The notes under the pieces are model-generated. The model was not told the origin of the DNA, did not search any database, and worked only from the letters and a program-made list of their open reading frames with translations. From Kiloniella laminariae DSM 19542 (GTDB lineage: Bacteria > Pseudomonadota > Alphaproteobacteria > Kiloniellales > Kiloniellaceae): a stretch of DNA of 64,000 nucleotides. The stretch is taken from assembly GCF_000374005.1 (NCBI RefSeq), contig NZ_KB893134.1, positions 166,681-230,680 of the forward strand. The letters run 5' to 3'. Below are positions 36,733 through 46,231 of the stretch, piece after piece. The position numbers and the translations under genes were made by a program. Every line of letters begins with the position of its first letter. Position 1 is the stretch's first letter.

Positions 36733-38115
36733 ATGAAATCATCGGAAGACAAAGCACTGCACAGCTGGAAAGAATCACTGTCTGTATATCTGCATCCGAA
36801 AGTGATCGGCATGCTCTTTCTGGGCTTTTCCGCTGGACTGCCATTCCTGCTGATTTTTTCGACCTTGAACGTATGGCTTCGCGAAGCAGAAGTTTCGAGA
36901 ACTGAAATCGGTTTTTTTGCCTGGGTTGGCATTGCCTTCTCTATAAAGGTGCTCTGGGCACCTTTGGCTGACCACTTTCGACTTCCTTTTCTGGGACATC
37001 TTGGTCGACGCCGTTCCTGGATGTTGCTGGGACAGATCGGTGTGATTATCGGTCTCATCGGTATGTCTGTGACAGATCCTGTAGCCAATCTCGGCCAGAT
37101 GGCGATCTTCTCGCTGATTGTTGCGTTTTCTTCGGCAACTCAGGATGTGGGGCTGGATGCCTATCGGATTGAGGCGATTGACCTGGATTATCAGGGCGCA
37201 ATGGCGGCGAATTATCAACTTGGCTGGCGTGTTGGTGCCTTGGTGGCAGGTGCTGGTGCCCTTTATATGGCTGACCAGTCGTCCTGGGTTCTGACCTATC
37301 AGGCGATGGCTGTGCTGATGGGGGTTGGTATCTGTACAGTATTGATAGTGAAAGAACCGGTGGTTGATACGGCGGACAAAGGGGCGCGTTTTGAATGGGA
37401 AGGTAACATAGAAGAACGGTTTGCTCATTTGCGAGGGGTACACGGCAAAATAGCAGAAAAACTCTATGATACAGTCTGGCGCCCTTTTGTTGAATTTGTT
37501 GCGCGCAATCGTTCTTCGGCCATTTTCATCCTTACGCTTATCTGTATCTATCGGATCAGTGACATTGTCATGGGAAACATGGCCGGACCTCTTTATGTAG
37601 ATCTGGGGTATAGCAAGACCGAAATCGCCAACGTTACCAAAATTTTCGGATTTTTCACCACTATGGCCGGGGCCTATATCGGCGGTGTTTTCCTGATGCG
37701 AATTGGAATGCTTCGCTTGATGTTGCTTGGGGCATTTCTTGTGGTGGTCACAAATCTGCTTTATGCCGCCCTGGCCCAGGTTGGCCACAACATTCCTTTT
37801 CTGGCCTTTACGATTGGTGCGGACAGTTTCACCGCAGGCTTGGCCGGAACAAGCTTTATTGCCTATCTTTCAAGTCTCGTGAACAAAAGTTACACCGCAA
37901 CCCAATATGGGCTCTTCAGCTCTATCATGACTTTGCCGGGTAAATTTTTGTCAGGATTTTCCGGCATCATTGTCGATCACACGGACTATACGACCTTCTT
38001 CCTCTACGCTTCGGTTATGGGAATACCAGCTATTTTTCTGGTGTTGTATCTGATGCGACTGGAAGCACGGGATAAGATAAAGAAGATAAACACGGCCACT
38101 GAGGTGCTCGAATAG
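36733..38115 (+). CDS. AmpG-like MFS permease
   Basis: The 460-residue membrane protein has about twelve helices and AmpG-family motifs: LFLGFSAGLPFLLIFSTLNVWLREAEV, IKVLWAPLADHFRLPFLGHLGRRRSWM and SSATQDVGLDAYRIE. AmpG imports GlcNAc-anhydromuropeptides from the periplasm for cell-wall recycling. ATG 36733 follows a strong ribosome-binding site (GGGGGAAG). Homologues annotated AmpG are broad, so muropeptide transport is likely but not proven. The next gene starts at the base after its stop, so the two form an operon. Confidence 0.85.
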   Translation: MKSSEDKALHSWKESLSVYLHPKVIGMLFLGFSAGLPFLLIFSTLNVWLREAEVSRTEIGFFAWVGIAFSIKVLWAPLADHFRLPFLGHLGRRRSWMLLGQIGVIIGLIGMSVTDPVANLGQMAIFSLIVAFSSATQDVGLDAYRIEAIDLDYQGAMAANYQLGWRVGALVAGAGALYMADQSSWVLTYQAMAVLMGVGICTVLIVKEPVVDTADKGARFEWEGNIEERFAHLRGVHGKIAEKLYDTVWRPFVEFVARNRSSAIFILTLICIYRISDIVMGNMAGPLYVDLGYSKTEIANVTKIFGFFTTMAGAYIGGVFLMRIGMLRLMLLGAFLVVVTNLLYAALAQVGHNIPFLAFTIGADSFTAGLAGTSFIAYLSSLVNKSYTATQYGLFSSIMTLPGKFLSGFSGIIVDHTDYTTFFLYASVMGIPAIFLVLYLMRLEARDKIKKINTATEVLE

Positions 38116-39270
38116 ATGCGTGTTCTGGTGGTTGGCGGCGGGATTGCCGGCTTGTGCTGTGTCCTTGCTCTGCGACAGAAAGGGATCTCTGCTGACGTTA
38201 TCGAAAAGGCGTCAGGCTGGCGGGCTGAAGGGGCAGGATTGCACTTGCCCGGTAATGCGATCAGGCCGATGGAGCAGTTGGGAATTTTGTCTGAGGTAGC
38301 GCAAAAGTCTTTTGCCTTTCCCACTATACGTTATTGCGATGACCAGGGGGACAAGCTGTTTTCACTGGATCTTTCCTCGTCTGACTGGCCGCATTTTCAG
38401 GCGTTGCGCCGGGCAGATTTCCATCAAATTCTGGTTGACCGGATCGGAAATGCCTCTGTTCGTTTCGGAACTGAAATAAAAAACCTGTCCTATAGCGCTT
38501 CGCCATCGTCAGAGACGGCGGGCCGAAAATGCGCTCATGTGATCTTCTCAGACGGGCAGCAGTCGGAATATGATCTGGTGATTGCTGCAGATGGGATAAA
38601 CTCTTCTCTGCGCAGACTATTATGGGGTGATGCTGCTCAACCTGTTTATGCAGGTTTCTGCTGTTGGCGCTGGACCAGCAACTTACCTCTGAAGCTTGCA
38701 GAACCAAGCTTTATGCTGGGGCGGGGCAAGGTCTTTCTGGTCATGCCGATCGCGAAGGACCAGAGCTATGTTTTTGCCGCAATGGCCGGATCGCTAGATC
38801 TTATTGCGGATGTTACAGCGGCCCCGGACATTCTGAGACGTGAGTTTGCTGAATTTGGCGGGGCTGTGCCGAAGCTGTTAGAAAATCTGGATCAGGATGG
38901 TCCGGTCTTGCCAGGAACCCTGGCACAAATGCTTGTGTCTCCGTGGTCAAAAGAGTCTGTCGTTCTCGTCGGAGATGCGGCCCATGGCACCTTGCCAACA
39001 TTGGCTCAGGGCGCAACCATGGCGATGGAGGATGCCCTGGTTTTGGCAGAATCTTTGAAGAGCTCAAAAAACCTTGATGAGGGCCTGAAGGCCTACGAGG
39101 CCCGCCGCTTGCCCCGGGCCCAGTGGGTGCAACAGCAGTCGCTCAAGCGTATGGGGCTGGCCAGACTGAAAGCCCGGCCACTGGTTTTCCTGCGCAACAA
39201 GCTTATGGGCCGACTGGGCGCAAAAATTCTGGCATCGGGCTGGCGACCCCTGATCGACCAAGGCTTTTAA
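38116..39270 (+). CDS. FAD-dependent aromatic hydroxylase-type monooxygenase
   Basis: The 384-residue flavoprotein has the N-terminal dinucleotide fold VLVVGGGIAGLCCVLALRQKG, the DG motif region LVIAADGINSSLRR and the GD motif VLVGDAAHGTLPTLAQGATMAMEDALVLAE. These three define the class A flavoprotein monooxygenases, such as salicylate or 3-hydroxybenzoate hydroxylases and UbiH-type enzymes. The substrate cannot be predicted. It starts directly after the AmpG-like permease stop (TAG-ATG), so they are expressed together. It is convergent with dusC, with nine bases between the stops. Confidence 0.85.
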   Translation: MRVLVVGGGIAGLCCVLALRQKGISADVIEKASGWRAEGAGLHLPGNAIRPMEQLGILSEVAQKSFAFPTIRYCDDQGDKLFSLDLSSSDWPHFQALRRADFHQILVDRIGNASVRFGTEIKNLSYSASPSSETAGRKCAHVIFSDGQQSEYDLVIAADGINSSLRRLLWGDAAQPVYAGFCCWRWTSNLPLKLAEPSFMLGRGKVFLVMPIAKDQSYVFAAMAGSLDLIADVTAAPDILRREFAEFGGAVPKLLENLDQDGPVLPGTLAQMLVSPWSKESVVLVGDAAHGTLPTLAQGATMAMEDALVLAESLKSSKNLDEGLKAYEARRLPRAQWVQQQSLKRMGLARLKARPLVFLRNKLMGRLGAKILASGWRPLIDQGF

Positions 39271-39279
39271 AGCTCGTGC

Positions 39280-40257
39280 TTAACCTGCTTTTTGCAGGGG
39301 CAGGGGCGACAGAACGGCTTGAATCAGCTCGGGATCAGCGATCCCCCTGATCTGGTCAAAAAGCTCCTGCGCTTCCGGATAGTGCTGTTTGAGAAAGACC
39401 AGCCACTGTTTCAGGCGTCCAGGGCTGTGTTTCGGGGGCAGCCGTCTGCGGACCTCGTCATAGAAGACCTGAAGAATTGGCAAAAGCTGATCCCATGTCA
39501 TGGGCGTATAAGGGGTGCCTTTTGGATGGCAGACGATGATCAGGGCCAGATCCGGCCAGGCAATTAGCCCCCGTCCGATCATGACATCCTCACAGCCGCT
39601 TATCGAACGGCATTTCCAGTAATCTTCCGGGGAACAGATATCGCCATTGGCAATGACCCTGATTTTTACCGCTTCGCGAATACGGGCGATCCATTCCCAG
39701 TGGGCCGGGCGTTTATAGCCTTCAAGCTTGGTCCGGGCGTGGACGCAGACTTCATTAGCCCCGGCGCTTTCTATGGCAAAGGCATTCTCAAGCGCCAGAG
39801 ATTTATCCTCGTAACCCAGGCGCATTTTTGCCGTCACCGGAATGTTCGCTGGAACGGCTTGGCGCACTGCCTTGACGACCTGGTGGATGACATCCGGTTC
39901 TTTCAGCAGAACCGATCCACCCTTGTTTTTATTCACTGTTTTTGAGGGGCAGCCAAAGTTGAGATCAATGGCTGGCGCGCCCAGTTCAACCGCCAGAAGT
40001 GCGGCTTCGGATAGCGTTTCGGGATTGCTGCCGAGAAGCTGGATGGAGACGGGAACACCGGACGCCGTGCATCCCTTGTTATGGAGTTCGGGGGCGAGAC
40101 GGTAGAGCATCTTGGCGGGCAGGGTCTGATCGTTCACCCGGATAAACTCGGTCACGCAGCGGTCAATCCCACCGATGGCGGTCAGCAGCTTGCGCATCTG
40201 GGGGTCAACGAGCCCTTCCATCGGGGCCAGGATCAAGGTCACAGTGCTATTCTCCAT
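39280..40257 (-). CDS. dusC: tRNA-dihydrouridine(16) synthase DusC
   Basis: This 325-residue flavoenzyme reduces uridine in the tRNA D-loop. It starts with LILAPMEGLVDPQMRKLLTAIGG and CVTEFIRV, the DusC pattern. Motifs include the catalytic cysteine in DLNFGCPSKTVNKNKGG, CVHARTKLEGYKRPAHWEW, VIANGDICSPEDY and DVMIGRGLIAWPDL. ATG 40257 is preferred over TTG 40275; neither has a strong ribosome-binding site. No genes of tRNA metabolism adjoin it. Confidence 0.92.
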   Translation of the reverse strand: MENSTVTLILAPMEGLVDPQMRKLLTAIGGIDRCVTEFIRVNDQTLPAKMLYRLAPELHNKGCTASGVPVSIQLLGSNPETLSEAALLAVELGAPAIDLNFGCPSKTVNKNKGGSVLLKEPDVIHQVVKAVRQAVPANIPVTAKMRLGYEDKSLALENAFAIESAGANEVCVHARTKLEGYKRPAHWEWIARIREAVKIRVIANGDICSPEDYWKCRSISGCEDVMIGRGLIAWPDLALIIVCHPKGTPYTPMTWDQLLPILQVFYDEVRRRLPPKHSPGRLKQWLVFLKQHYPEAQELFDQIRGIADPELIQAVLSPLPLQKAG

Positions 40258-40420
40258 CAACAAGGCCGGCGGCAAGTGCAGTATGATGGGGCATCATACT
40301 GGCAAAAGAAGCCGAACGGCTTTGTACCGCCAGTCACTGGGAAGAGTCAAAACACGCTTTTGGATGTCTGCTCTGCGATAAAAGATGAGCATCCCTGAGA
40401 TTGCCAGAAACAGCAGGTGA

Positions 40421-41428
40421 TCAGGAAAGAGGCACAGTATTTCGGGTTCTGTTGAGTTCTTTCAGCAGTAAAAAAAGCATTTCCATATCGGCCTCAGGGG
40501 TCACGGTAGCGCCGAGATCCTGTTGCGCGCGCGAGAGAGATTGCTGGTATTCGGGCGCATTACTATCCAGATATCCCAGTTCCCCGAGTAACCGCTGCAC
40601 CGAGTTATCGGGTTGCGGGTTAACATAAAAGACGGTTTTTGGGGACTGTGGTGATACAGGCAGACGCCAGCTCGCACGGGTCTGTTCATCAAGCGAATTG
40701 CCCGGAACAAGCAGAAGTCCACCCTTGCCCAGGATAAAGCGATGCAGTTGTCCGTCCGACTGCTTCGGGCAGTGGTTTCGGGATTCTGCCCCCTGTCCAC
40801 AGAAAGGATAGAGCGTCTGGATATGCTCCCAGCCCCGACGATATCCGGCCATCACAGTCAGGTCATCGGGGTCAGGACTGTCTTTTACCCCGAGCCAACC
40901 GGTGTGATCCCCTAACGGCGCTTCCAGTTTGATCCGGGCCCAGTTGTTCAGCAGGGAAAGCAGACTGTTGCTGGAGGGGACAAAGCCGCGGGCGACTTCA
41001 TAACTTTCTGCTACTGAAAAGATAGTTGAATCATCTCGTTGATAGCCCGCGACAAAAACCATCTCACCGGGCTGGAACCATCTGCCTTCGACCGCATTGT
41101 AGAGGCAGGAAGCGGGAGCAAGAACATCAGCCTGTCCAACCATAACGGCATTGCAAAAATGCCGTCCGGCGACATTCAGGCGGCCCAGTGTACTCCAGGG
41201 ATATTCACGGGCTTCAAGGTCGGCTCTTGAAGCATCAGCCAGAAAGCGGGGTACTTGTTCCGTGCCCGGTGATTTCCCGGCTGTATCTGCAGGTAACGCT
41301 ACTGGTGATTGGCGGGTTTCTGGCGCTTTGGTGCTGGCGCAGGCTGTGAGGAAAAGGGCGAAAAGGCAACTAAGGTATGGATGGAGCTGACAGGAAAGCT
41401 TCGAAGTTTTAAAGGGCTGCTTCATCAT
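40421..41428 (-). CDS. trypsin-fold lipoprotein lacking a catalytic triad (copy A)
   Basis: The 335-residue protein has a lipoprotein signal ending FLTAC30. A domain then opens YPWSTLGRLNVAGRHFC and matches trypsin-like proteases around the first disulfide. C92 and C108 are 16 residues apart, like trypsin C42-C58. Where proteases have TAAHC this has APASC, so the catalytic His is Ser (S107). Where they have D-hydrophobic-A-L it has NNWARIKL, so the catalytic Asp is Asn (N162). No GDSGG is present. It is therefore probably an inactive binding or structural protein in the envelope. A paralogue lies immediately upstream. Similarity is by eye; the fold assignment is inference. Confidence 0.65.
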   Translation of the reverse strand: MMKQPFKTSKLSCQLHPYLSCLFALFLTACASTKAPETRQSPVALPADTAGKSPGTEQVPRFLADASRADLEAREYPWSTLGRLNVAGRHFCNAVMVGQADVLAPASCLYNAVEGRWFQPGEMVFVAGYQRDDSTIFSVAESYEVARGFVPSSNSLLSLLNNWARIKLEAPLGDHTGWLGVKDSPDPDDLTVMAGYRRGWEHIQTLYPFCGQGAESRNHCPKQSDGQLHRFILGKGGLLLVPGNSLDEQTRASWRLPVSPQSPKTVFYVNPQPDNSVQRLLGELGYLDSNAPEYQQSLSRAQQDLGATVTPEADMEMLFLLLKELNRTRNTVPLS

Positions 41429-41492
41429 CCTTTTGGGCCTTCTTTATCTGGCGGGAGCTGTGCTGCTAAACGTCGAATTTCTGAACAGAATG

Positions 41493-42467
41493 TCAGGAAG
41501 CCGGATCGGCTGACAAGGCTTTTCGGTTCAGGGCATCGAAGAGACGGTATAGAGCGCCCGTGCCAATTCGGTCGCTTTGTTCCAGAGCACCGTTTTCCTC
41601 AGCCTTCTCCAATGCTGCTTTCAGGATTTCCTGTGTTATTTGGTTTTCCAAGAGGTAACCCTGTTCTTTGAGAAGTCGGCTGATTGTATCAAGCGGAACA
41701 AGCCTAATGTTATCCAGCTGTTGCGAAGGGGCTTGTCCTCGGGTGGGAAGCGACCAGGCGCTGAAAACCTCATCAGTGTCACCTGCGACAAGAACATTCA
41801 CCGTCTTTGGAGACAGAATAACCTGGGTCAATGACCCGTCTATGGTGACATCGGGACAGAGTTCCTTTGCTGCGCCATTGAGACAGAAGGGAAATGTCGA
41901 AAGAGCGTGTTGCCATCCGCGGCGATAGCCAACGGGTAAAGACAGACTGTTCCCATCATCTGCCTTCCGGGTAACACCCAGCCATCCGGTTTTTTGGCCA
42001 AGTTGAGAAGTGAGCCTGATTAAGGCCCAGTTTCGGAAAAGGGAGGTCAAGCTTTTATCCTGTGGGTTATACCCCTTGCCGATTTCGAATTCGACTACCT
42101 TTGCATTCAGGTCGCTGTTGTCCCGTTGGTAGGCACCAACGTAGGTCATATCTTGGGAGGAATACCACTTGGATTCTGCCTGATTAAAAAGACAGGAGGC
42201 TCTTGTCAGCGCAAGATCTGGGCCGACTATGGTTGCGTTACAGAAATGAGTACCGCCGACGTTCAATCGTCCCAGCGCGCTCCAGGGATACTCACGGGCA
42301 TCAACGACAGCCACGGCCCGGTTTTCCATAAGCTTGTTGATGGGCCTCTCTGAAAAGGAAAGTTTGGAAAGATGTATGTCGGAAGAGCTGCGGTTATCGA
42401 GATAAAGATAACCCGCTATAGCTGTTATCAAGCCGATCGCAAGCAAGCCTGCAATTTTTATTCTCAT
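41493..42467 (-). CDS. trypsin-fold membrane-anchored protein lacking a catalytic triad (copy B)
   Basis: The 324-residue protein has an N-terminal membrane anchor (about residues 3-23) rather than a lipobox. The domain EYPWSALGRLNVGGTHFCNATIVGP aligns with copy A. C76 and C92 keep trypsin C42-C58 spacing. TRASC replaces TAAHC, so the catalytic His is Ser (S91), and RNWALIRL replaces DIALLxL, so the Asp is Asn (N146). The serine loop has become AGDTDEV. Later shared motifs are KTGWLGV, GYRRGWQH and FPFC. ATG 42467 has AGGTGA upstream. The pair is on one strand with 64 bp between them and is likely co-transcribed. Function is unknown. Confidence 0.68.
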   Translation of the reverse strand: MRIKIAGLLAIGLITAIAGYLYLDNRSSSDIHLSKLSFSERPINKLMENRAVAVVDAREYPWSALGRLNVGGTHFCNATIVGPDLALTRASCLFNQAESKWYSSQDMTYVGAYQRDNSDLNAKVVEFEIGKGYNPQDKSLTSLFRNWALIRLTSQLGQKTGWLGVTRKADDGNSLSLPVGYRRGWQHALSTFPFCLNGAAKELCPDVTIDGSLTQVILSPKTVNVLVAGDTDEVFSAWSLPTRGQAPSQQLDNIRLVPLDTISRLLKEQGYLLENQITQEILKAALEKAEENGALEQSDRIGTGALYRLFDALNRKALSADPAS

Positions 42468-42556
42468 TCCGGTCACCTGCAGTGGTTCATTACCACCTAG
42501 TTAAGCACGAGAGCCCGGTAAAACACATGCGTAATGTCCGAAGCCTTCAGGCCCTA

Positions 42557-42590
42557 TAAAAGAAAGCTGGCCGCAGAATATGCGGCCAGC
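42557..42590 (-). terminator. terminator of the pst-phoU-phoB operon
   Basis: GCTGGCCGC (42566-42574) and GCGGCCAGC (42582-42590) form a perfect 9-bp stem with a 7-nt loop. On the minus strand it is followed by TTTCTTTT. It lies 30 bp after the phoB stop. Confidence 0.85.
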
Positions 42591-42620
42591 GAACGAATTT
42601 AAGAGAAATTGTCAGGACTG

Positions 42621-43319
42621 TTAAGCTGCCTTGGCAGCGCGGTCCAGTGAATAACCAGCAGAGCGCACAGTGCGAATCAGATCCTGTTCTGTGCCTTCAT
42701 TCAAGACCTTGCGCAGCCGCCGGATGTGAACATCGACAGTGCGGGGTTCGACATAGACATCGTGGCCCCAGACTGAATCAAGCAGCTGTTCGCGGCTGAA
42801 GACCCGGCCAGGATTCTGCATCAGGTGACGCAACAGTTTAAATTCGGTTGGGCCGAGGTGAACTTCGCGCTCACCACGGTGAACCTTGTAAGCCGCCAGA
42901 TCCATATTGATGTCTTCAAAGATCAGGGCTTCGGTTACGGTTTCCGGTTTGCTTCGACGCATGATGGCGCGAATACGGGCCACCAGTTCTGCAGGGGAAA
43001 AAGGCTTGGTCATGTAGTCATCGGCCCCGGAATCCAGGCCGCGGATTTTGTCGGTTTCCTCGCCACGGGCTGTCAGCATGATGATCGGCACATCGCGGGT
43101 TTCCTGCAGACGCCGCAGCTGGCGGCAAACCTCGATGCCGGAAAGAAGAGGCAGCATCCAGTCGAGCAAGATCAGATCGGGAGTTTCTTCCTTGGCACGG
43201 AGAAGGGCTTCTTCGCCATCATGGGCTTCGTTGACCCGGAAACCTTCTTTTTCAAGGTTGTAACGCAGAAGGGTGGTCAGGGCGACTTCATCTTCGATGA
43301 TTAAGGCCAGGGGTTTCAT
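42621..43319 (-). CDS. phoB: phosphate regulon response regulator PhoB
   Basis: This 232-residue OmpR/PhoB-type regulator has a receiver domain with acidic pocket E9-D10, phospho-acceptor D53 in LILLDWMLP, and K at 105 or so in YMTKPFSP. The winged-helix domain includes GPTEFKLLRHLMQNPGRVFSREQLLDSVWG and VDVHIRRLRK. It is phosphorylated by PhoR under phosphate limitation and activates Pho-box promoters. ATG 43319 follows AAGGA by nine bases; an upstream in-frame ATG at 43340 lacks a ribosome-binding site. It is the last gene of the pst operon. Confidence 0.97.
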   Translation of the reverse strand: MKPLALIIEDEVALTTLLRYNLEKEGFRVNEAHDGEEALLRAKEETPDLILLDWMLPLLSGIEVCRQLRRLQETRDVPIIMLTARGEETDKIRGLDSGADDYMTKPFSPAELVARIRAIMRRSKPETVTEALIFEDINMDLAAYKVHRGEREVHLGPTEFKLLRHLMQNPGRVFSREQLLDSVWGHDVYVEPRTVDVHIRRLRKVLNEGTEQDLIRTVRSAGYSLDRAAKAA

Positions 43320-43344
43320 GGAAAGATCCTTTTTTTCCATTACG

Positions 43345-44094
43345 TTAAATTTCTACTTCACTGTTATCGTCGTCGTCTTCTTCGGTCGAGAGAATCTGGA
43401 AAGGTGTACGGTCGCCTTTGGGACGTTTGCCTTCCAGTTTGTGCCCGGTCGAGAGATAATAGATGGTCTCGGCGATATTGGTGGCATGATCGCCCATACG
43501 CTCGATGTTTTTGGCAATAAACAGCATATGCGTACAGGCGCCGATATTCCGGGGATCTTCCATCATATAGGTGAGAAGTTCCCGGAAAAGAGACGTGTAC
43601 ATTTCATCGACTTCTTCATCGCGATGCCAGACATCAATTGCCCGGTCCTTGTCGCTGTGAGAGAAGGCATCAAGGGTGTCCTTAACGATTTCCTGAACCA
43701 GCTTGGACATCCGCATGATGCTGGTAACAGACTTTTGCGGTGGCATCTGGTTAATTGCGATACTGCGTTTGGCGATGTTCTTGGCATAGTCGCCAATCCG
43801 TTCCAGATCTGATGAGATCTTGAGGGCGGAAATAACCGCGCGCAGGTCATTGGCCACGGGCTGGCGCAGGGCAATCAGCTGGACCACGGCGGCTTCGAGT
43901 TCTTCTTCAAGAAGGTCAATCTTGGCATCTTCAGCCCGGACCAGTTCTGCCTTGGCACTGTCGCGCTGGACCAGGGCATCGACAGCTTCGGCAAGCTGGT
44001 TTTCTGCCATGCCACCCATACGGATGATGATTTCGTGAATGGTCCGCAATTCCTTGTCAAAGGAGCGGACGATATGGTCATTCGAGTTCTGCAT
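43345..44094 (-). CDS. phoU: phosphate transport regulator PhoU
   Basis: The 249-residue helical protein has the two PhoU repeats, with IIRMGGMAENQLAEAVDALVQRDS early and TYMMEDPRNIGACTHMLFIAKNIERMGDHATNIAE late; the E-x-x-x-D metal-binding helices are evident. PhoU couples the Pst transporter to PhoR and keeps the regulon off when phosphate is plentiful. ATG 44094 has AAGGA nine bases upstream. It lies 10 bp downstream of pstB and 25 bp before phoB. Confidence 0.96.
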   Translation of the reverse strand: MQNSNDHIVRSFDKELRTIHEIIIRMGGMAENQLAEAVDALVQRDSAKAELVRAEDAKIDLLEEELEAAVVQLIALRQPVANDLRAVISALKISSDLERIGDYAKNIAKRSIAINQMPPQKSVTSIMRMSKLVQEIVKDTLDAFSHSDKDRAIDVWHRDEEVDEMYTSLFRELLTYMMEDPRNIGACTHMLFIAKNIERMGDHATNIAETIYYLSTGHKLEGKRPKGDRTPFQILSTEEDDDDNSEVEI

Positions 44095-44104
44095 AGTTTT
44101 ATCC

Positions 44105-44917
44105 TTACCCGAAACGTCCGGTGATGTAGCCCTGGGTGCGCTGATCTTCCGGGCTGGTGAACAATTTGTCGGTTTCACCGACTTCTACCAGTTCTCCAAG
44201 ATGGAAGAAGGCGGTTTTCTGAGAGACTCTTGCCGCCTGCTGCATGGAATGTGTCACAATTACAATCGTGAAGTTCTCGCGCAACTCGTCAATCAGTTCC
44301 TCGATCTTGGCGGTTGCAATGGGATCAAGGGCAGAGCAGGGTTCATCCATGAGGATGACCTCGGGATTGACGGCGATGGCCCGGGCGATACAAAGGCGCT
44401 GTTGTTGGCCGCCGGACAAGCCGGTTCCCGGTGAGTCCAGACGGTCTTTGACCTCTTCCCACAGACCCGCACGCCGCAGGCTTGATTCTACGGTTGCTTC
44501 CAGCTCGTCCTTGCCACTGGAAATACCATGCAACCGGGGACCATAGGCGATGTTGTCGTAGATAGACTTCGGAAAGGGATTGGGCTTCTGGAAGACCATG
44601 CCAACCCGGGCTCTGAGTAACACAGGATCGAGGCCAGAATTATAGATATCAATCCCTTCCAGATTGATCCGGCCTTCAACCCGGCAGTTTTCTATTACAT
44701 CGTTCATGCGATTGATGCAGCGGAGGAAGGTTGATTTTCCACAGCCGGAGGGGCCGATTAGTGCCGTGACCTCGTTGGCGGCGATGTCCAGTTCGATTGA
44801 TTTCAGGGCCTGATTTTGACCGTAGTAAACATTGACGTCACGGGCGATGATCTTGGGCTCGGCCATAGCGGCTTTCTCGCGTGTTTTGAAATTTTGCATA
44901 TCCATTGCGTCGGGCAT
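44105..44917 (-). CDS. pstB: phosphate ABC transporter ATP-binding protein
   Basis: The 270-residue ATPase of the Pst uptake system has Walker [14 protein letters not shown], a PstB-typical [14 protein letters not shown], the signature [14 protein letters not shown], and Walker [14 protein letters not shown]. The end YITGRFG is the family C-terminus. ATG 44917 gives an N-terminal extension of 17 residues relative to ATG 44866 (MAEPKII); the latter may be the true start, with GAGAAAG upstream. It lies 9 bp after pstA and 10 bp before phoU. Confidence 0.97.
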   Translation of the reverse strand: MPDAMDMQNFKTREKAAMAEPKIIARDVNVYYGQNQALKSIELDIAANEVTALIGPSGCGKSTFLRCINRMNDVIENCRVEGRINLEGIDIYNSGLDPVLLRARVGMVFQKPNPFPKSIYDNIAYGPRLHGISSGKDELEATVESSLRRAGLWEEVKDRLDSPGTGLSGGQQQRLCIARAIAVNPEVILMDEPCSALDPIATAKIEELIDELRENFTIVIVTHSMQQAARVSQKTAFFHLGELVEVGETDKLFTSPEDQRTQGYITGRFG

Positions 44918-44926
44918 CCTGTTTCT

Positions 44927-46231
44927 CTACCAGCGTCGTTCAAAGCGTTTGCGTAAGAGTACTGCAATTGCATTCATCACGACCAGAAAGGCCAGCAAAA
45001 CCATGATGGCCGCTGAGGTTTTTTCTACAAAGCCGCGCTCCGGACTATCCGCCCAGAGAAAAATCTGTACCGGCAATACCGTGGCAGCATCGTTAATGCT
45101 GCCGGGAATATCGGCGATAAAAGCGACCATCCCGATCATCAACAAGGGGGCCGTTTCCCCCAGAGCCTGGGCCATGCCGAGAATGGTTCCGGTCAGTATA
45201 CCCGGCATGGCCAGGGGAAAGACATGATGAAACACTGTCTGCATGCGTGAAGCGCCCATTCCGAGGGCAGCTTCACGGATGGATGGTGGTACGGCCTTTA
45301 ATGCTGCGCGGGAGGCGATAATGATGGTTGGAAGAGTCATCAAAGCCAGAACCATTCCACCGACTATAGGCGCCGAACGGGGCAGGCCGAAGAAATTCAG
45401 GAAGATTGCCAAACCGAGCAATCCGAAGACTATCGAGGGAACTGCTGCCAGATTGTTGATGTTCACTTCAATAATATCTGTCCAGCGGTTGCGCGGGGCA
45501 AACTCCTCGAGGTAAATCGCGGTCAGCACCCCGACCGGAAAGCAGAGCGCAAGAGTAATGGCCAGGGTGTAAAGCGATCCGATAACAGCGCCGAGAATGC
45601 CGGCTTCTTCTGGTTCACGGGAATCTGCCTGGGTGAAGAAATCGACATTGAATTTTGTGATGATCCGGTCATCGGCCTCGAGGGTATCAAGCCAGCCCAG
45701 TTCCTGGTCCTTGACCTTGCGATCAGCCTGAACGACATCCCGGGAAATAAAGCCCTTGATGTAGCTGTCCACATCGTCGGATGCCTTGATGGCAATCGTC
45801 GCGGTCGTCCCAACCAGCTTTGGATTTTGGAGTACGGCATTGCGCAAATCGTATTCGGCCGCACTGCCAACCAGGCCATAGAGCGAGCGTTTTTCGTTGC
45901 GGCTTTCCGCTTCCGGAAACTGCTCTCTCAGGGCATCGCGCAGAATCCCACGATAACTGGCCGCAGCAAGATCTTCCTGTCTGCCAGTTCCTTTGGGATC
46001 AATGGTGGCTTGATCAAGCCGAACATCAAGCAGGATATAGGTCTGTTCAAAGGCAGTGTAGCCCTTGGAAATAATCGAGGTCAGCAACAAACCCAGGACC
46101 AGCACGGCAGTGAGAACGGCTGCAAGTCCATAGAGTTTGAAACGGGTTTCCGCAGCGTTGCGTCTTTTAAGCAGCGCCTTGTCAATTTCCAGGGGAGGGT
46201 TCAATTCCATTGGTACAGGGCTATCAGTCAT
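44927..46231 (-). CDS. pstA: phosphate ABC transporter permease PstA with DUF3333-type insert
   Basis: The 434-residue permease has a first membrane helix near 35-57, then about 150 residues of periplasmic sequence resembling DUF3333. The five-helix ABC permease domain follows, starting near GAVIGSLYTLAITLALCFPVGVLTAIYLEEF. The EAA loop is EAALGMGASRMQTVFHHVFPLAMPGI. The insert is common in alphaproteobacterial PstA and is not found in E. coli. ATG 46231 overlaps the pstC stop by eight bases, so translation is coupled. Forms the channel with PstC. Confidence 0.94.
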   Translation of the reverse strand: MTDSPVPMELNPPLEIDKALLKRRNAAETRFKLYGLAAVLTAVLVLGLLLTSIISKGYTAFEQTYILLDVRLDQATIDPKGTGRQEDLAAASYRGILRDALREQFPEAESRNEKRSLYGLVGSAAEYDLRNAVLQNPKLVGTTATIAIKASDDVDSYIKGFISRDVVQADRKVKDQELGWLDTLEADDRIITKFNVDFFTQADSREPEEAGILGAVIGSLYTLAITLALCFPVGVLTAIYLEEFAPRNRWTDIIEVNINNLAAVPSIVFGLLGLAIFLNFFGLPRSAPIVGGMVLALMTLPTIIIASRAALKAVPPSIREAALGMGASRMQTVFHHVFPLAMPGILTGTILGMAQALGETAPLLMIGMVAFIADIPGSINDAATVLPVQIFLWADSPERGFVEKTSAAIMVLLAFLVVMNAIAVLLRKRFERRW

